Positions 11,901 through 21,628 are shown, counted from the stretch's first letter. The stretch: 64,000 nucleotides of DNA from Treponema sp. (GCA_016281495.1 JAEEIU010000018.1:1-64000); one strand, 5' to 3'. Notes: generated from the sequence alone by a model not told the origin. Program-made: numbers and translations.

Positions 11901-14900
11901 GATTCCGCCGTGACAACATGCTCTGGTTTAAGAAAGATAGTTCTTGAAGGAGCAAGCTTTACTTCAAATACCGAAATTGAGGTATGTCAAAATATCAGTG
12001 TAAGCTATAACAATTACCCTGTAAATTCTTGGCGATATATACACTCTCTTGGAACAAAGGACTCAGTTGAGGAGTGCCCGTTTGCCTATTCAATTCCAAC
12101 TGGCGATACTACTAGCGGAGGAGGTTTCTATATTGTAGACGACCATACCGCCGTGCTAAGGATTCCTCTTAACATCACAGCTGACTATCCGTTTAGCATC
12201 AGGTATGTCAAACTCGATGATACAGCCTCGGATGGTGAAAAGACGGTTAAAATCAGTTTCTTTGATACTGCAAGACAGCTTGAGACAACCGCTTCAAATC
12301 AAACGACCATGAAAATAACATACTGTGCCACCGCGCCGACAATCAAAGTAAACGATGCTTCTGGCACTGACCCTGAGGCAATAACGGCTGCCAACATTCA
12401 GACTCTTGTGCCCAAAAACAACGGACTTCAGGTTTATGCGGATGCGACAAGCAATAAGGCTTGGGTATATTCACATGACACTCAGAACAACAGAAACGGT
12501 ACAAATACGACTCCTTCGGGAAGCGGTGTATATATAAGTAAAGAAAATTGTCCTTATTTTAACCTTAAGATTACATCAAGCGATGTGGCAAAGCCAAAGG
12601 CATATGCCTGGACTTATGACAGTGCGGACATACCTGCATCAGAATCATCAGAATGGAACTCCACTGACTCATCTTACAGGGTGAATGTCACCTTCCCGAC
12701 CTCGGGCGATATTTCAGGTACTCCAGCGGAACATGACCTTTATCTTCATGTGGCGGACTATGCCGGAAACGTAACCACCAAGCAGATGAGCACATTCAAA
12801 TGGATAAACGAGACTGTGCCCAGTGCATGGCCAAAGAGAAATACAACCGGAGATGGCGGAACGAAGATGGAGCCCGGTGTTTACTATCTTGAAGCCAGCG
12901 GTTGGTATACGTATGGGGGTAAAAATGATCCTAAATTTACTGTTACTTTCCCTGCCGGAACAACTGGAACAAAGAAGATTTACATTCCTGCAAGCTGGTT
13001 CGACAAGGTTTGTACCAACGGTGCCCCAATTTACGGATATGCCTTGGGAACTCATACTCGATTAGGCGACGGACATGCAGATATCGATTGTGCCAAAGTT
13101 GATGGAACTGGCCCCTATCTTGAGCTCCCGGATAGCTTCTATATCTCTGACAACAATAAGGAGATTTATTTCTACGTCTATGATGCCGTCGGCAATGACC
13201 TTACTTGTGTAGTCAATGTTGTTGTGGACAACACCCCACCTCTCATGCAGGTTAATGTATCTCCTGCTGGGGCAGGAAAACTGAAGTGGGCGGAAGAATC
13301 TTCTATTGTTGAATTGTCATCTGCCACTACGAACTATGAAAGCTGGCGCTTTGGATTTGCAAATTCAGGTAATGACACCGGTGATGTTTTTGCTGTACAG
13401 GGTGGAAATACATTGTTTAGCAGAGATACTTTAACCAAGGGCTTCTCAGCTGCGAATCCTATTGTGCTATATTCAACTTCTAATGCCCTAAAAGTAATGC
13501 TGTATACAACAACTACGGATATCTTGGAATATAAGTACTCAATTAATGATGGAACTGCTACAACGGTGCCATATACTTCGGATCATGAGTACATTTCTTC
13601 AATAACTATTCCTGGTACACCGGGTGAAGAACAAAAAATCAGATTCTATGCCATAGATAGGGGTTCTAATGTCACGAATCTTTATTTCAGGGTGTATGTT
13701 GATAACCAAGGTCCGACAGTAAGCTTGACGAATGCGACAAACATCTATACAAATCCAACTGATCACAAGAACTACATTGCCAGTATAAATGAAGCCACAG
13801 CTTCCACAGCTACGATTACAATCACTGATGAACTTGTCGGTTTCGGATCAGGCGAAAAGACTTTAACCTATAACAGTGCCAAATTGCTTGATTATTTGAC
13901 AGTAGATACTACTGCCAATACACTTAAACTTAAAACAACCTATCAAGCTGATGCCTTGGGTAACGCAAATACAGCTTCAATATCATACAACGGAAGCTCC
14001 AGCTGGGCATTGGATAATGCGGCTCCAATTGTTAGTGTACAAGAAGGCTCCATGACAGACTGTATCAGAATCGGTACAACACTCTACTTTAAGGGCAGCA
14101 GTGCAAAACTCAGACTTAATATCGTTGAGACAGGTTCTGGACTTCATAATGATTCCTTGAAGAATAATGCTGAGATTTCAATGTCTACCTACAAGACCTC
14201 AGACAATAAGATTGTTCTATCGAGTGGAGTTGTAAAGGATAATGTTGGAAATACTGACGTATATACACTTGTCAACGATATTATTCAGGATGCAAGTTTG
14301 CCAGTAAAACCTGCTTCTATACAATCTGTCTCTACCAATTCCGGTGGAAATTCGTATCGGGACGGAAATACGGTTTATTTCAATGATTCAACTAATTCCA
14401 TTACACTGAATCTTTCTGGTGCTAGTGATAGTGGTGGAAGCGGCCTTGTAGGATATTCAATTTCCGGTAATGGAGTCGAAGTAACTGAAACCGATTCCGG
14501 CTCGGTAACAATTGAACCGACAGGAGAAGACTTCCCTTCATCTACATCTATCATAATTTATTCAAAGGATGGTGTAGGAAATGTCAGTGACTCTGGATTG
14601 ACAGTTACACTCATAAAGGATGAGGAGGCCCCGGAGATAGATGATGTCACATATCCGACTGAGGGTGTTGTTGTAGTGGGCGATAAGATATACTTCAAGG
14701 GCTCTCCAACCATAACGCTTAGTATAAGTGACGATGGATGTGGCCTGGACGGAAATTCATGGGGTAACGGAAAGACAATAACTATCACTGATACATATTA
14801 TGATTCAGATAACCATACCCTCAAGATTCCAATCAATACGATTTATGATAAGCTCGGAAATTCCAGCGAATATGTCCTGAGTGATAAAATATACAGGGAT

Positions 14901-16832
14901 GATTCTGCTCCGGACATTCAGCCAGCCAACTTCGAAGTTCAGGGTACGACCCCTTATGTTGGAATGATAAATGTAAATACTTCTACACAGGTATCCTGGT
15001 ACAAGGGCGATTTCAAGGTTTGCATCAAAAACAGCGAGACTAGCGGTTGTGGTCTTGCATACTGGCAGATCGGAACTTCTTCTAACAAGGGAGCCGACAA
15101 TTATGTTTCAGGTACGGCAGAAAATGAATTCCTGGCACTTCCAAACTTAACATCAGTTTCAGTGCTTTACATCTATGTTGAGGACAAGCTTGGAAACTAT
15201 CGTGTTAAAAAGCTCAGTACAATTAATACCAACTATGCGGACCCCTGGCTCAAGAACCCGGGCGGAACAGTAACTCCTCCGGTAATAGGCGATGTTACAG
15301 GAATAACTGCTACAGTTGGCGCAAGCACAAGTTCAAATTATATCCATAGGGACGGAAACAGCGCTTACTACAATGGAGCTGCAAGTGCCGTAACAATCTC
15401 CATGACTGTTCCGAATACAAACATAAAGGGCTATAATCTTACCGGAAGCAATGCTGATGCCATAAGCACGACTTTGACACCGACCTTAAGCGGAGATTCA
15501 ACTGAAATATCAATCTACGCCTTTGATTATGCAGGAAACAGCAGTACGCCGCTTACCCTTACATTTATAAAGGATGCTGATGCTCCTACGTTTGAAATGG
15601 CGACTCCCGGATCTTCTGTAACCTCAGCCAAGGCCCCAAACGGATTTACCGTAAACACCTATACTTCAGGCACAACACAGCTTAGCTTTACAATTTCGGA
15701 TGTTTCTGGACTTGCGGCCTATGCCCTTGTTCACAACGAAGGAGATGGTAATGACTATTCAGGTTACACTGGATCCCTGGACTGGATAAATACAACAGGT
15801 ACTTCAATTACGCTGACATTGCCTGATACCTCTCATTACAACACAAATTACATGCTTCTCTTAAAGGATAAATTGGGTAATGTTACCAAACCTGATGGTA
15901 CAGGTACAAGTGCTTATTCAGCTGCAGCTGTGAAAAACGGTTCTAACGGATGGTGGTGTAGTGAACCTGCAACAAAGTCTTTCTCGGCAGGCAGCAAAAT
16001 TGATGGCAACAATCTTGAGGTTGAATTGAACGGTGTTGATTTCGCTGTATCAAAAATAGCGGTAACTGCAACAGGAGTGACAGGAATAAGCGGCGGTAAA
16101 GTAAAATTCAAGGATACTGACGGCAGCTATAAGGAAATAGACTGTTCTTACAATGGCGGTACAATAACTATTTCTGGTGGTAAATATCTGAGCTATGATG
16201 GATCAATCAAGTTCACTCTTACCGGTGGTGAAGGACTTGCAGTTCCGACTTCAATCAAGCTGAATGGCAGCGTGGAGATTACGACAATAGGCACTCTGTC
16301 ATTCTTTGCAGGTTACAACAGGTTCAAGTTCGGAGGAATGGACAGGACAGAGCCTAAGGCAGAGAAAACACAGGAAGCACCGGTCAGGTTGACGAGGAAC
16401 ATATCTGTGGGAGACTTCTTTGCGGCCATGGACAGCCCTGCATATGCGGAATCAGATAATAGGGTGGCATTCAGCGTCGGAAAGAACATGGATGCCGTTG
16501 TGGAAGGCAAAAAGCAGAAGGAAACTGTAACTGTTCAGGAAGAATTTGGTTATAATAATGTGGCCTCTGATGCGGAAAATCTGCCCTTGCAGAACCTTTC
16601 ATGGCATGCCCCGGATGGCCCGATACTTGAGGATGCAGGACAGGAAGAAGAGGCCCTTGCCTTGAACCTTAGCCCTGAATTCAATTCTTCCAACCAGGTC
16701 TTGAGTGCAAGCGATGCAGGAAATCCACAGGAAGAAAGCCACGGCTGGAATCCCGCTCTGGTTGTTTCCCTGCTGGCAATGCTTGCACTGGGCCTTGTCG
16801 CCCTGTGTGTAAGAAAAAGACCAGTCAGGTAG
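8898..16832 (+). CDS. giant lipoprotein with multiple Ig-like domains and C-terminal TM segment
   Basis: Lipobox LILSLGLISCD; recurrent (D)xxxP boundaries (KDTQAPNIS, FDGTAPVL, VDRTNPEIT, VDNTPPLMQ, VDNQGPTVS, KDEEAPEID, KDADAPTFE); C-term ALVVSLLAMLALGLVALCVRKRPVR; ATGA overlap with upstream ORF. Confidence 0.8.
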   Translation: MKRIIGRISFLFILILSLGLISCDSWMTGDNFFDQIADEVKYANAEKIKVFIRYPNRNMGETSPNGSSNQKVDIPFTVTAVDSSNYAFYKWAAFKTQDFPTTQQHNILYTNETAYEQYKDKELGTDEVVFEDPREAITTVRVLHERNDVFIMPICVRRPYLVSSNPSNGQQNVVKNQAISLVFSQPMKIGDLINVNDPENAPLEGNLRDYKVNEDDDEPKIHVSYVQGYGTENVSYYDDLITRLCDSTGAVNTNAGLKLKATLHPSHKTLLIRTPDGLYWPSGATISVRVSRDVNCEVGDREYEMADDEEFIFNVGTGMDDANPTVGELEVGFKELKRNPATGTNYERVSSNLNVRAYILDKTKSTDINETEASVSTVYWLLYYMAAPSSSLEAPDGVGSFKTDGTHSYSSGADFSDNPKANLTSSQRSSGLVFSIDKDHLPGYDGLFKLLVYGQDNAGNTGNHSTIAPVHSTNTTAAESKYIYFIKDTQAPNISASQVVATSTGDSAPYGWFNSTTISNITIKPSSTSPIKDSPNVNNRYRSDKVWWIFYMGSETGAEAWDTLVKMEDNTGTGGWGAWHEVTDDGNSLSELIGSTLNSSSITEGNVPLYVKFRDDVGNISDLTELENVIKFDGTAPVLGDLSWTSKNSSAPGIADSNVLGNQQLVVPFTENLSGIKKIKVTVVDPVGDEYETPFRNTNFAIRTSPSGELLPGSADATDGTSYIVNTPVSTTFTSLYIDNLKISESSTLAEGNYTVKVKLFDAALNETAEKEIQLYVDRTNPEITEMYFDGVKNDSINNYYAGSILLNPETTYTTSSTGNTLFIKMTETGSGIQKIDIPYGFATNPYAPSSSASQTPRGIIPTTSTKLFVSTNGGTSYTEVPCSVDTASKCLTIAQDNAIRGTDVLLKITNITLSGTPGTVEALVGAVLRDYAGHANSAVKYAAVAEDYSAPEVSSVSIGDSGKHLNGSNALVNDTGISAQSGYTDTPIVNIVARLNEYATDSAVTTCSGLRKIVLEGASFTSNTEIEVCQNISVSYNNYPVNSWRYIHSLGTKDSVEECPFAYSIPTGDTTSGGGFYIVDDHTAVLRIPLNITADYPFSIRYVKLDDTASDGEKTVKISFFDTARQLETTASNQTTMKITYCATAPTIKVNDASGTDPEAITAANIQTLVPKNNGLQVYADATSNKAWVYSHDTQNNRNGTNTTPSGSGVYISKENCPYFNLKITSSDVAKPKAYAWTYDSADIPASESSEWNSTDSSYRVNVTFPTSGDISGTPAEHDLYLHVADYAGNVTTKQMSTFKWINETVPSAWPKRNTTGDGGTKMEPGVYYLEASGWYTYGGKNDPKFTVTFPAGTTGTKKIYIPASWFDKVCTNGAPIYGYALGTHTRLGDGHADIDCAKVDGTGPYLELPDSFYISDNNKEIYFYVYDAVGNDLTCVVNVVVDNTPPLMQVNVSPAGAGKLKWAEESSIVELSSATTNYESWRFGFANSGNDTGDVFAVQGGNTLFSRDTLTKGFSAANPIVLYSTSNALKVMLYTTTTDILEYKYSINDGTATTVPYTSDHEYISSITIPGTPGEEQKIRFYAIDRGSNVTNLYFRVYVDNQGPTVSLTNATNIYTNPTDHKNYIASINEATASTATITITDELVGFGSGEKTLTYNSAKLLDYLTVDTTANTLKLKTTYQADALGNANTASISYNGSSSWALDNAAPIVSVQEGSMTDCIRIGTTLYFKGSSAKLRLNIVETGSGLHNDSLKNNAEISMSTYKTSDNKIVLSSGVVKDNVGNTDVYTLVNDIIQDASLPVKPASIQSVSTNSGGNSYRDGNTVYFNDSTNSITLNLSGASDSGGSGLVGYSISGNGVEVTETDSGSVTIEPTGEDFPSSTSIIIYSKDGVGNVSDSGLTVTLIKDEEAPEIDDVTYPTEGVVVVGDKIYFKGSPTITLSISDDGCGLDGNSWGNGKTITITDTYYDSDNHTLKIPINTIYDKLGNSSEYVLSDKIYRDDSAPDIQPANFEVQGTTPYVGMINVNTSTQVSWYKGDFKVCIKNSETSGCGLAYWQIGTSSNKGADNYVSGTAENEFLALPNLTSVSVLYIYVEDKLGNYRVKKLSTINTNYADPWLKNPGGTVTPPVIGDVTGITATVGASTSSNYIHRDGNSAYYNGAASAVTISMTVPNTNIKGYNLTGSNADAISTTLTPTLSGDSTEISIYAFDYAGNSSTPLTLTFIKDADAPTFEMATPGSSVTSAKAPNGFTVNTYTSGTTQLSFTISDVSGLAAYALVHNEGDGNDYSGYTGSLDWINTTGTSITLTLPDTSHYNTNYMLLLKDKLGNVTKPDGTGTSAYSAAAVKNGSNGWWCSEPATKSFSAGSKIDGNNLEVELNGVDFAVSKIAVTATGVTGISGGKVKFKDTDGSYKEIDCSYNGGTITISGGKYLSYDGSIKFTLTGGEGLAVPTSIKLNGSVEITTIGTLSFFAGYNRFKFGGMDRTEPKAEKTQEAPVRLTRNISVGDFFAAMDSPAYAESDNRVAFSVGKNMDAVVEGKKQKETVTVQEEFGYNNVASDAENLPLQNLSWHAPDGPILEDAGQEEEALALNLSPEFNSSNQVLSASDAGNPQEESHGWNPALVVSLLAMLALGLVALCVRKRPVR

Positions 16833-16965
16833 TGTGTCATTGCCGGACTTGCTGAATGTCATTGCCGGACTTGATCCGGCAATCTGCCGATGTACTTGCT
16901 AGGCAACGTAAAGATTATCGGGTCACGCCCGATAATGACAAGGCGGCCCGATAATGACGGGTTTT
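16833..16965. repeat. REP-like palindromic intergenic repeat cluster
   Basis: GTCATTGCCGGACTTGATCCGGCAAT and TTATCGGGTCACGCCCGATAATGAC palindromes. Confidence 0.65.
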
Positions 16966-17100
16966 GGCTGAATTTTAGTAAAAAAAGTGGAAAAAATGGA
17001 GATTTTTTTAAAAAAATTGCTGAAATAGGTGGTTTTTTTTGAAAAAAGTATTATACTGATATAGTAAAGGATGGTTTACAAGACATCCACGGAGGTTTTT

Positions 17101-17535
17101 ATGAAAAGAGGATTGGCTTTTGCATTTGTCGCACTTCTTTCAGTTTGTTTTGCGTTCGCTGAGGGTTCTTATGTAGTAAAATCAGTGAAGGGTTCTGTTC
17201 GCTATGAGGTAAGCTCTGGAAAACTGCAAAACGTAAAGGTAGGACAAACTCTTTCTTTGTCAACATATCTTAACGTAGGTCCAAATGCCAATGTAGTTTT
17301 GACTATTGACGGAAAGGATGTTACAATCAACGGCATGAAGAAGGATACATTGGACAAGCTTTTGCCAAGCAATTCCCTTAAGAACAGCGGATCTGGTGCC
17401 GGTGCAAATGTAGCAAGCGCCAAATCAGGAAGCAAGTCTGGTGTAAATACAGCATCTCAGCGTGCAGACATCAAGTCTGAGGAATTGGATTGGGGTGAGG
17501 ATGCGGCCGAAGAAGAGGCAGATGATACCCTCTGA
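17101..17535 (+). CDS. secreted FecR-like domain protein
   Basis: Signal peptide MKRGLAFAFVALLSVCFAFA; VKSVKGSVRYEVSSGKLQNVKVGQTLSLSTYLNVGPNANVVLTI resembles FecR fold; RBS GGAGG upstream. Confidence 0.6.
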   Translation: MKRGLAFAFVALLSVCFAFAEGSYVVKSVKGSVRYEVSSGKLQNVKVGQTLSLSTYLNVGPNANVVLTIDGKDVTINGMKKDTLDKLLPSNSLKNSGSGAGANVASAKSGSKSGVNTASQRADIKSEELDWGEDAAEEEADDTL

Positions 17536-17592
17536 TTTGTCCGGATATTTTTTGAACCCTCTGTTTAGGGGCTGATTCAAAATCTTTATTCG

Positions 17593-17641
17593 AAATCCTG
17601 TGTGACAGGGGGTCTCTTCTGTTCCGCAGGATTTTTTTTTA
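17593..17641 (+). terminator. candidate intrinsic terminator/attenuator between FecR-like gene and cyclase
   Basis: AAATCCTG...CAGGATTTTTTTTT. Confidence 0.6.
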
Positions 17642-17702
17642 CAGGATTCCCGGTTTTTAAGTGATTCGGGGCCTGATTTTTGTTTTTTAAAAGGTTAGGA
17701 GA

Positions 17703-20549
17703 ATGAAAGACAATAAAAAGCGACTGGGAAATTTCTTTTACCTGCTTCTTCCGATTCTGGTTGTAGCGGCAAGTTCCCTGTTTGTGTTTACCAAGACAGA
17801 CAGCAAAATCAATGACATTTTTATGCGTGCCCTTCCGTCTTTGACCGAAAGCGAAAAGGTGCTTCTTGTCAACATAGATGACATTTTGATTGACGAAACC
17901 GGTGTGTGGCCTTTGACCCGTAACATCTACGGAGACATGATAATCAAGATGAAGGAGCTTGGTGCGGAAGCATTCATTTCCGACTTGAGCTTTGTAGACA
18001 ACAGTCCTATGCAGGTCAATCAGGAATACCTGAACGATGACCTTCCCCGCTATGTGGACGATGACTTTAACGAAATAAACGGTAACGTGGACTATGCCGT
18101 AAGTTCTCTTGTGGACGGTTCCGTGGAGATGGCCGATGCAGGAGACCTTCTTGATCAGGTTATCGAAAGCAACGATTCAATCAAGGACCGCCTTAAGATT
18201 TCAATTCTTTCGGCAACAAAAAACTACGACATAGACCTTGCCAATGCGCTCAAATTCTTCGGCAATTCATACCTCACCCTCTGGATGCAGGTAGGTTACG
18301 ACATGAGCGATGTTGACATGGTGTATCTGAACGACCAGCTTGCCCTGAACAATGTGGTTTCCGACGATGACACGCTTACCCCGGAATACTATTCAATTCA
18401 GCCTGCAATAGATTTGCTCGTAAAGAATTCCGCTTCAACCGGTTTTGTAAACGCAGACCCTGACTCTGACGGATATTTGCGCCGCCTGAACCTTGTTGCA
18501 AAATTCAGGGGACGCTATTACGGACAGCTGGTATTCGTACCGATCCTTCACCACTATGGAGATCCGCAGGTTATCGTAAGCAATTCTTCAATTACCCTAA
18601 AGGATGCAAAGATTTCTGACACGGAGACCCGCGACATCGTGATTCCCCGCAGTGAGGATGGTACCGTACTCGTAAAATTCCCCAAGAAAAAATACATAGA
18701 CTACAATCAGGTTTCCGGATGGAACATTTACAGGCTCCAGCTTTTGGAAAAGACCCTTGTGCGTAATCTGCGTAACATGGACAGGGACGGATATTTTACT
18801 GTGTGGGATGGAGAAGAAACCCCAACGGATGCCTACAGCAATGTTGAATACATTCGTGAGGAGCTCTATTCCGGTGAGTCAGAGGATTTTACACATGAAA
18901 TGTACAACGATTACATGGAACAGTTCCTTGTGGTCGCAGACGAATATTTGAACGGCCCCTACGAGCAGCTTCTTTTGGATATGCCGGAGGTTGACTCAGA
19001 ATGGGCGGATAACATCAGGAGCTATTTCAACAGTTCACGGAATCTTCTTGCAGACCTTAAGGTTTCCCGCAAGGACATGACGGAAGTCTTGAAGGATGCC
19101 CTCTGTATCGTGGGTACAACAGCCTCAAGTACAACGGATTACGGACTCATCACATATCAGGAGCAGTATCCAAACGTCGGTGTTCACGCATCAATGGCAA
19201 ACCAGCTTTTGAACAGGGAATTTGTTGATGATGCACCGTGGTGGGTGTCACTCGTAATTGCCCTGATTGTCTGCTACTTCTATGTCTTCATCTGCTTTAA
19301 GATTAAGACACCGGGACGCAAGCTTCTTCTTGGTCTGGCAGTTTTGATTCTTGCCGTGGGTGGACTCCTTCTGGCATTCATCATGACAAAGAAATATCTT
19401 GGCGTAATTGTTCCAATGGTTTCCATGGGAATCACCTTTGTTGCAATGACCGCAATCAGTTTGATCAGCACAAACAAGGAAAAGAAATTCATTCAGGATA
19501 AATTCGGCGCCTATGTTGCCCCGGAGATTGTTGATGAGCTTGTAAAACATCCGGAGACCGCAACGGTTGGTGGAGACAGCAAGCACATTACGGCCCTGTT
19601 CAGTGACGTAAAGACATTCTCTGGATTTACCGAGACCGTCAACAATGTGGCCACAAAAGCCGTCATGGAGCACAATCAGGATATCCGCGACGGAAAATTC
19701 CCCATGGAAGACGTGCTTACTGACGATGAGGTTGCAATGCGTGGTGCTGCCAAGGGAGCTGAAAAACTTGTTGCCTATCTAAACGATTACCTGGGTGCCC
19801 TGAGCGATGCCATCATGAAGGAGCATGGAACTATAGATAAATACGTCGGTGATGAGATTGTGTCCTTCTTTGGAGCCCCTATTGATGACCCGAATCATGC
19901 ATGGAACGCCTGTGTTGCGGGTATACGCATGCTGCAGGCCGAAGCCCAGTACAACAAGGAACATGAGTCAGAGCTTCCGATCAACGTAAAGACCGGAAAG
20001 CCATTCTTCCTGAACTCCCGCGTTGGAATCAATACCGGAGACATGGTTGTCGGTAACATGGGTACTTCACGAAAGCTCAACTATACCGTCATGGGAAACA
20101 ACGTAAACCTTGCATCCCGCCTGGAAGGAACCAACAAGGCATATCAGTCATGGATCATGTGTTCGGAAAGCACATGGAAGGAAGCCACTGCCACAAAGCA
20201 TGACGACGAGCTTATCGGACGCCGCTTTGACTGCGTACAGGTTGTCAACGTGGTTCAGCCGGTTCCCATCTACAATATCCTTGGCTTAAAGAGCGAGCTG
20301 CCATCCGAGCAGGTAGAGGCCGCCGAAATCTTCAACAAGGGTATAGAATGGTACCTTAAGGGAAATGAAACCCCGGACATGCCCAAGGATCCAGAAGATT
20401 TGAAGAAGGCATATCAGTTCTTCAAGCAGGCACTGGAATGTTACCCCAACGACCGCTCATCCGAGGTATTCATGCAGAGGTGCATGTTCTTCGTCCAAAA
20501 CGGCCTCCCCCCACGCTGGGACGGTGTCTATACCATGACATCAAAGTAA
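17703..20549 (+). CDS. CHASE2 domain-containing class III adenylate/guanylate cyclase
   Basis: Extracytoplasmic CHASE2-like region, TM cluster, cyclase motifs FSDVKTFSGFTE, DKYVGDEIVSFFG, LNYTVMGNNVNLASRLEG. Confidence 0.9.
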   Translation: MKDNKKRLGNFFYLLLPILVVAASSLFVFTKTDSKINDIFMRALPSLTESEKVLLVNIDDILIDETGVWPLTRNIYGDMIIKMKELGAEAFISDLSFVDNSPMQVNQEYLNDDLPRYVDDDFNEINGNVDYAVSSLVDGSVEMADAGDLLDQVIESNDSIKDRLKISILSATKNYDIDLANALKFFGNSYLTLWMQVGYDMSDVDMVYLNDQLALNNVVSDDDTLTPEYYSIQPAIDLLVKNSASTGFVNADPDSDGYLRRLNLVAKFRGRYYGQLVFVPILHHYGDPQVIVSNSSITLKDAKISDTETRDIVIPRSEDGTVLVKFPKKKYIDYNQVSGWNIYRLQLLEKTLVRNLRNMDRDGYFTVWDGEETPTDAYSNVEYIREELYSGESEDFTHEMYNDYMEQFLVVADEYLNGPYEQLLLDMPEVDSEWADNIRSYFNSSRNLLADLKVSRKDMTEVLKDALCIVGTTASSTTDYGLITYQEQYPNVGVHASMANQLLNREFVDDAPWWVSLVIALIVCYFYVFICFKIKTPGRKLLLGLAVLILAVGGLLLAFIMTKKYLGVIVPMVSMGITFVAMTAISLISTNKEKKFIQDKFGAYVAPEIVDELVKHPETATVGGDSKHITALFSDVKTFSGFTETVNNVATKAVMEHNQDIRDGKFPMEDVLTDDEVAMRGAAKGAEKLVAYLNDYLGALSDAIMKEHGTIDKYVGDEIVSFFGAPIDDPNHAWNACVAGIRMLQAEAQYNKEHESELPINVKTGKPFFLNSRVGINTGDMVVGNMGTSRKLNYTVMGNNVNLASRLEGTNKAYQSWIMCSESTWKEATATKHDDELIGRRFDCVQVVNVVQPVPIYNILGLKSELPSEQVEAAEIFNKGIEWYLKGNETPDMPKDPEDLKKAYQFFKQALECYPNDRSSEVFMQRCMFFVQNGLPPRWDGVYTMTSK

Positions 20550-20593
20550 TTTGAGTAGTTACACGGGCTCTTTCGAGGGCCCGTGTGACAAAC

Positions 20594-21406
20594 TTATTCC
20601 GAATTAGTTTGTGCCAGTTTCTTTACTTTTTCAAGAGGCAGATCGACAGCTTGTGCTATCTGTTCGTGGGTACCGAGGTTCATTGCCAGGAGGTTTTTGG
20701 CATTTTCAATCTTGGTTTTTTCAGCTCCCTTTTCCATTCCTTCCCTAATTCCCTCACGGCGTACGTCATGGTCATGCAGACCCCAGGAAAGGTAGGTCTG
20801 CCTGAGTTCTTCAATTTTCTTCTTTCTTTCCACCATAGCATCCAGCCTCCTTGTAAAGTTTGATTCCGCCTTATCCGTTTGAATGAACTTGAGGAATGCC
20901 CTTAACCCCTCGTTCTCCACCTTTTCATATGCAGTACAGTTAAACACTTTGAGTGTAGCTGCATCATTAAGGTTCACACCGGAATCCTCCTGGCATATCC
21001 TCCTTACATTATAGCATGGAATTTGTTTTTTGAAAGGGTCAAAACGACACAAAAATATGACAATACTTTCCTTCAGGTCCTCGTAGTTCTGGCCCTTTAA
21101 AAGTGAATCCATGTCCATCATGCTCTGGTAATAGCGGGACCTTTTTCCGATGTCATGTTCATCCCTGTTCTGGATTTCCACATCGTAGATCCTATTCCCA
21201 TCCTCCACGTAGACGTCGAGCCTTATTCCATGCGATGTATACAGCGGATCAAATCTCTTCTGGGGCTCAGGATACTTTATCCATTTGATTTTTACTCCCA
21301 GAAGGCATTCCAGGACCTCCCTGCAAATCTCTTTGTCCTGCATCACAATACCAAACATGAAGTCATCATGATAGGTAAGTGCTTCAAATGGTTTTAATGT
21401 TTTCAT
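20594..21406 (-). CDS. Rpn family recombination-promoting nuclease/putative transposase (full length)
   Basis: MKTLKPFEALTYHDDFMFGIVMQDKEICREVLECLL...DVEIQNRDEHDIGKRSRYYQSMMDMDSL; PD-(D/E)XK nuclease family transposase layout. Confidence 0.9.
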   Translation of the reverse strand: MKTLKPFEALTYHDDFMFGIVMQDKEICREVLECLLGVKIKWIKYPEPQKRFDPLYTSHGIRLDVYVEDGNRIYDVEIQNRDEHDIGKRSRYYQSMMDMDSLLKGQNYEDLKESIVIFLCRFDPFKKQIPCYNVRRICQEDSGVNLNDAATLKVFNCTAYEKVENEGLRAFLKFIQTDKAESNFTRRLDAMVERKKKIEELRQTYLSWGLHDHDVRREGIREGMEKGAEKTKIENAKNLLAMNLGTHEQIAQAVDLPLEKVKKLAQTNSE

Positions 21407-21484
21407 TTGGAATCCTCCGTACTATCTAATTAGCACACAAACTGTGGTTTTTAACAATTTTGGGGAGAATTTTTTGATTTTTTT

Positions 21485-21628
21485 TTGTCACGCGGATTCG
21501 AGATTCCTACGGAATCTCCCTTTTGGGGTGGAGAATTAGAGTGATTCTCTTGAGAATTCTGCAGCCAAAGAGCCAACTAACAAACTTCTTTAAAGATTTT
21601 GCGTAGCAAAACCGAATCCGTGTGACAA
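21485..21628. mobile_element. candidate 144-bp MITE-like element with 16-bp terminal inverted repeats
   Basis: TTGTCACGCGGATTCG ... CGAATCCGTGTGACAA (one mismatch), each end followed internally by a hairpin. Confidence 0.55.

Noticed and set aside
20559-20586. Intrinsic terminator after the cyclase (ACACGGGC...GCCCGTGT)
   Set aside because: Strong stem but no following T-tract on either strand; it may instead belong to the TTGTCAC(A/G)CGG repeat family
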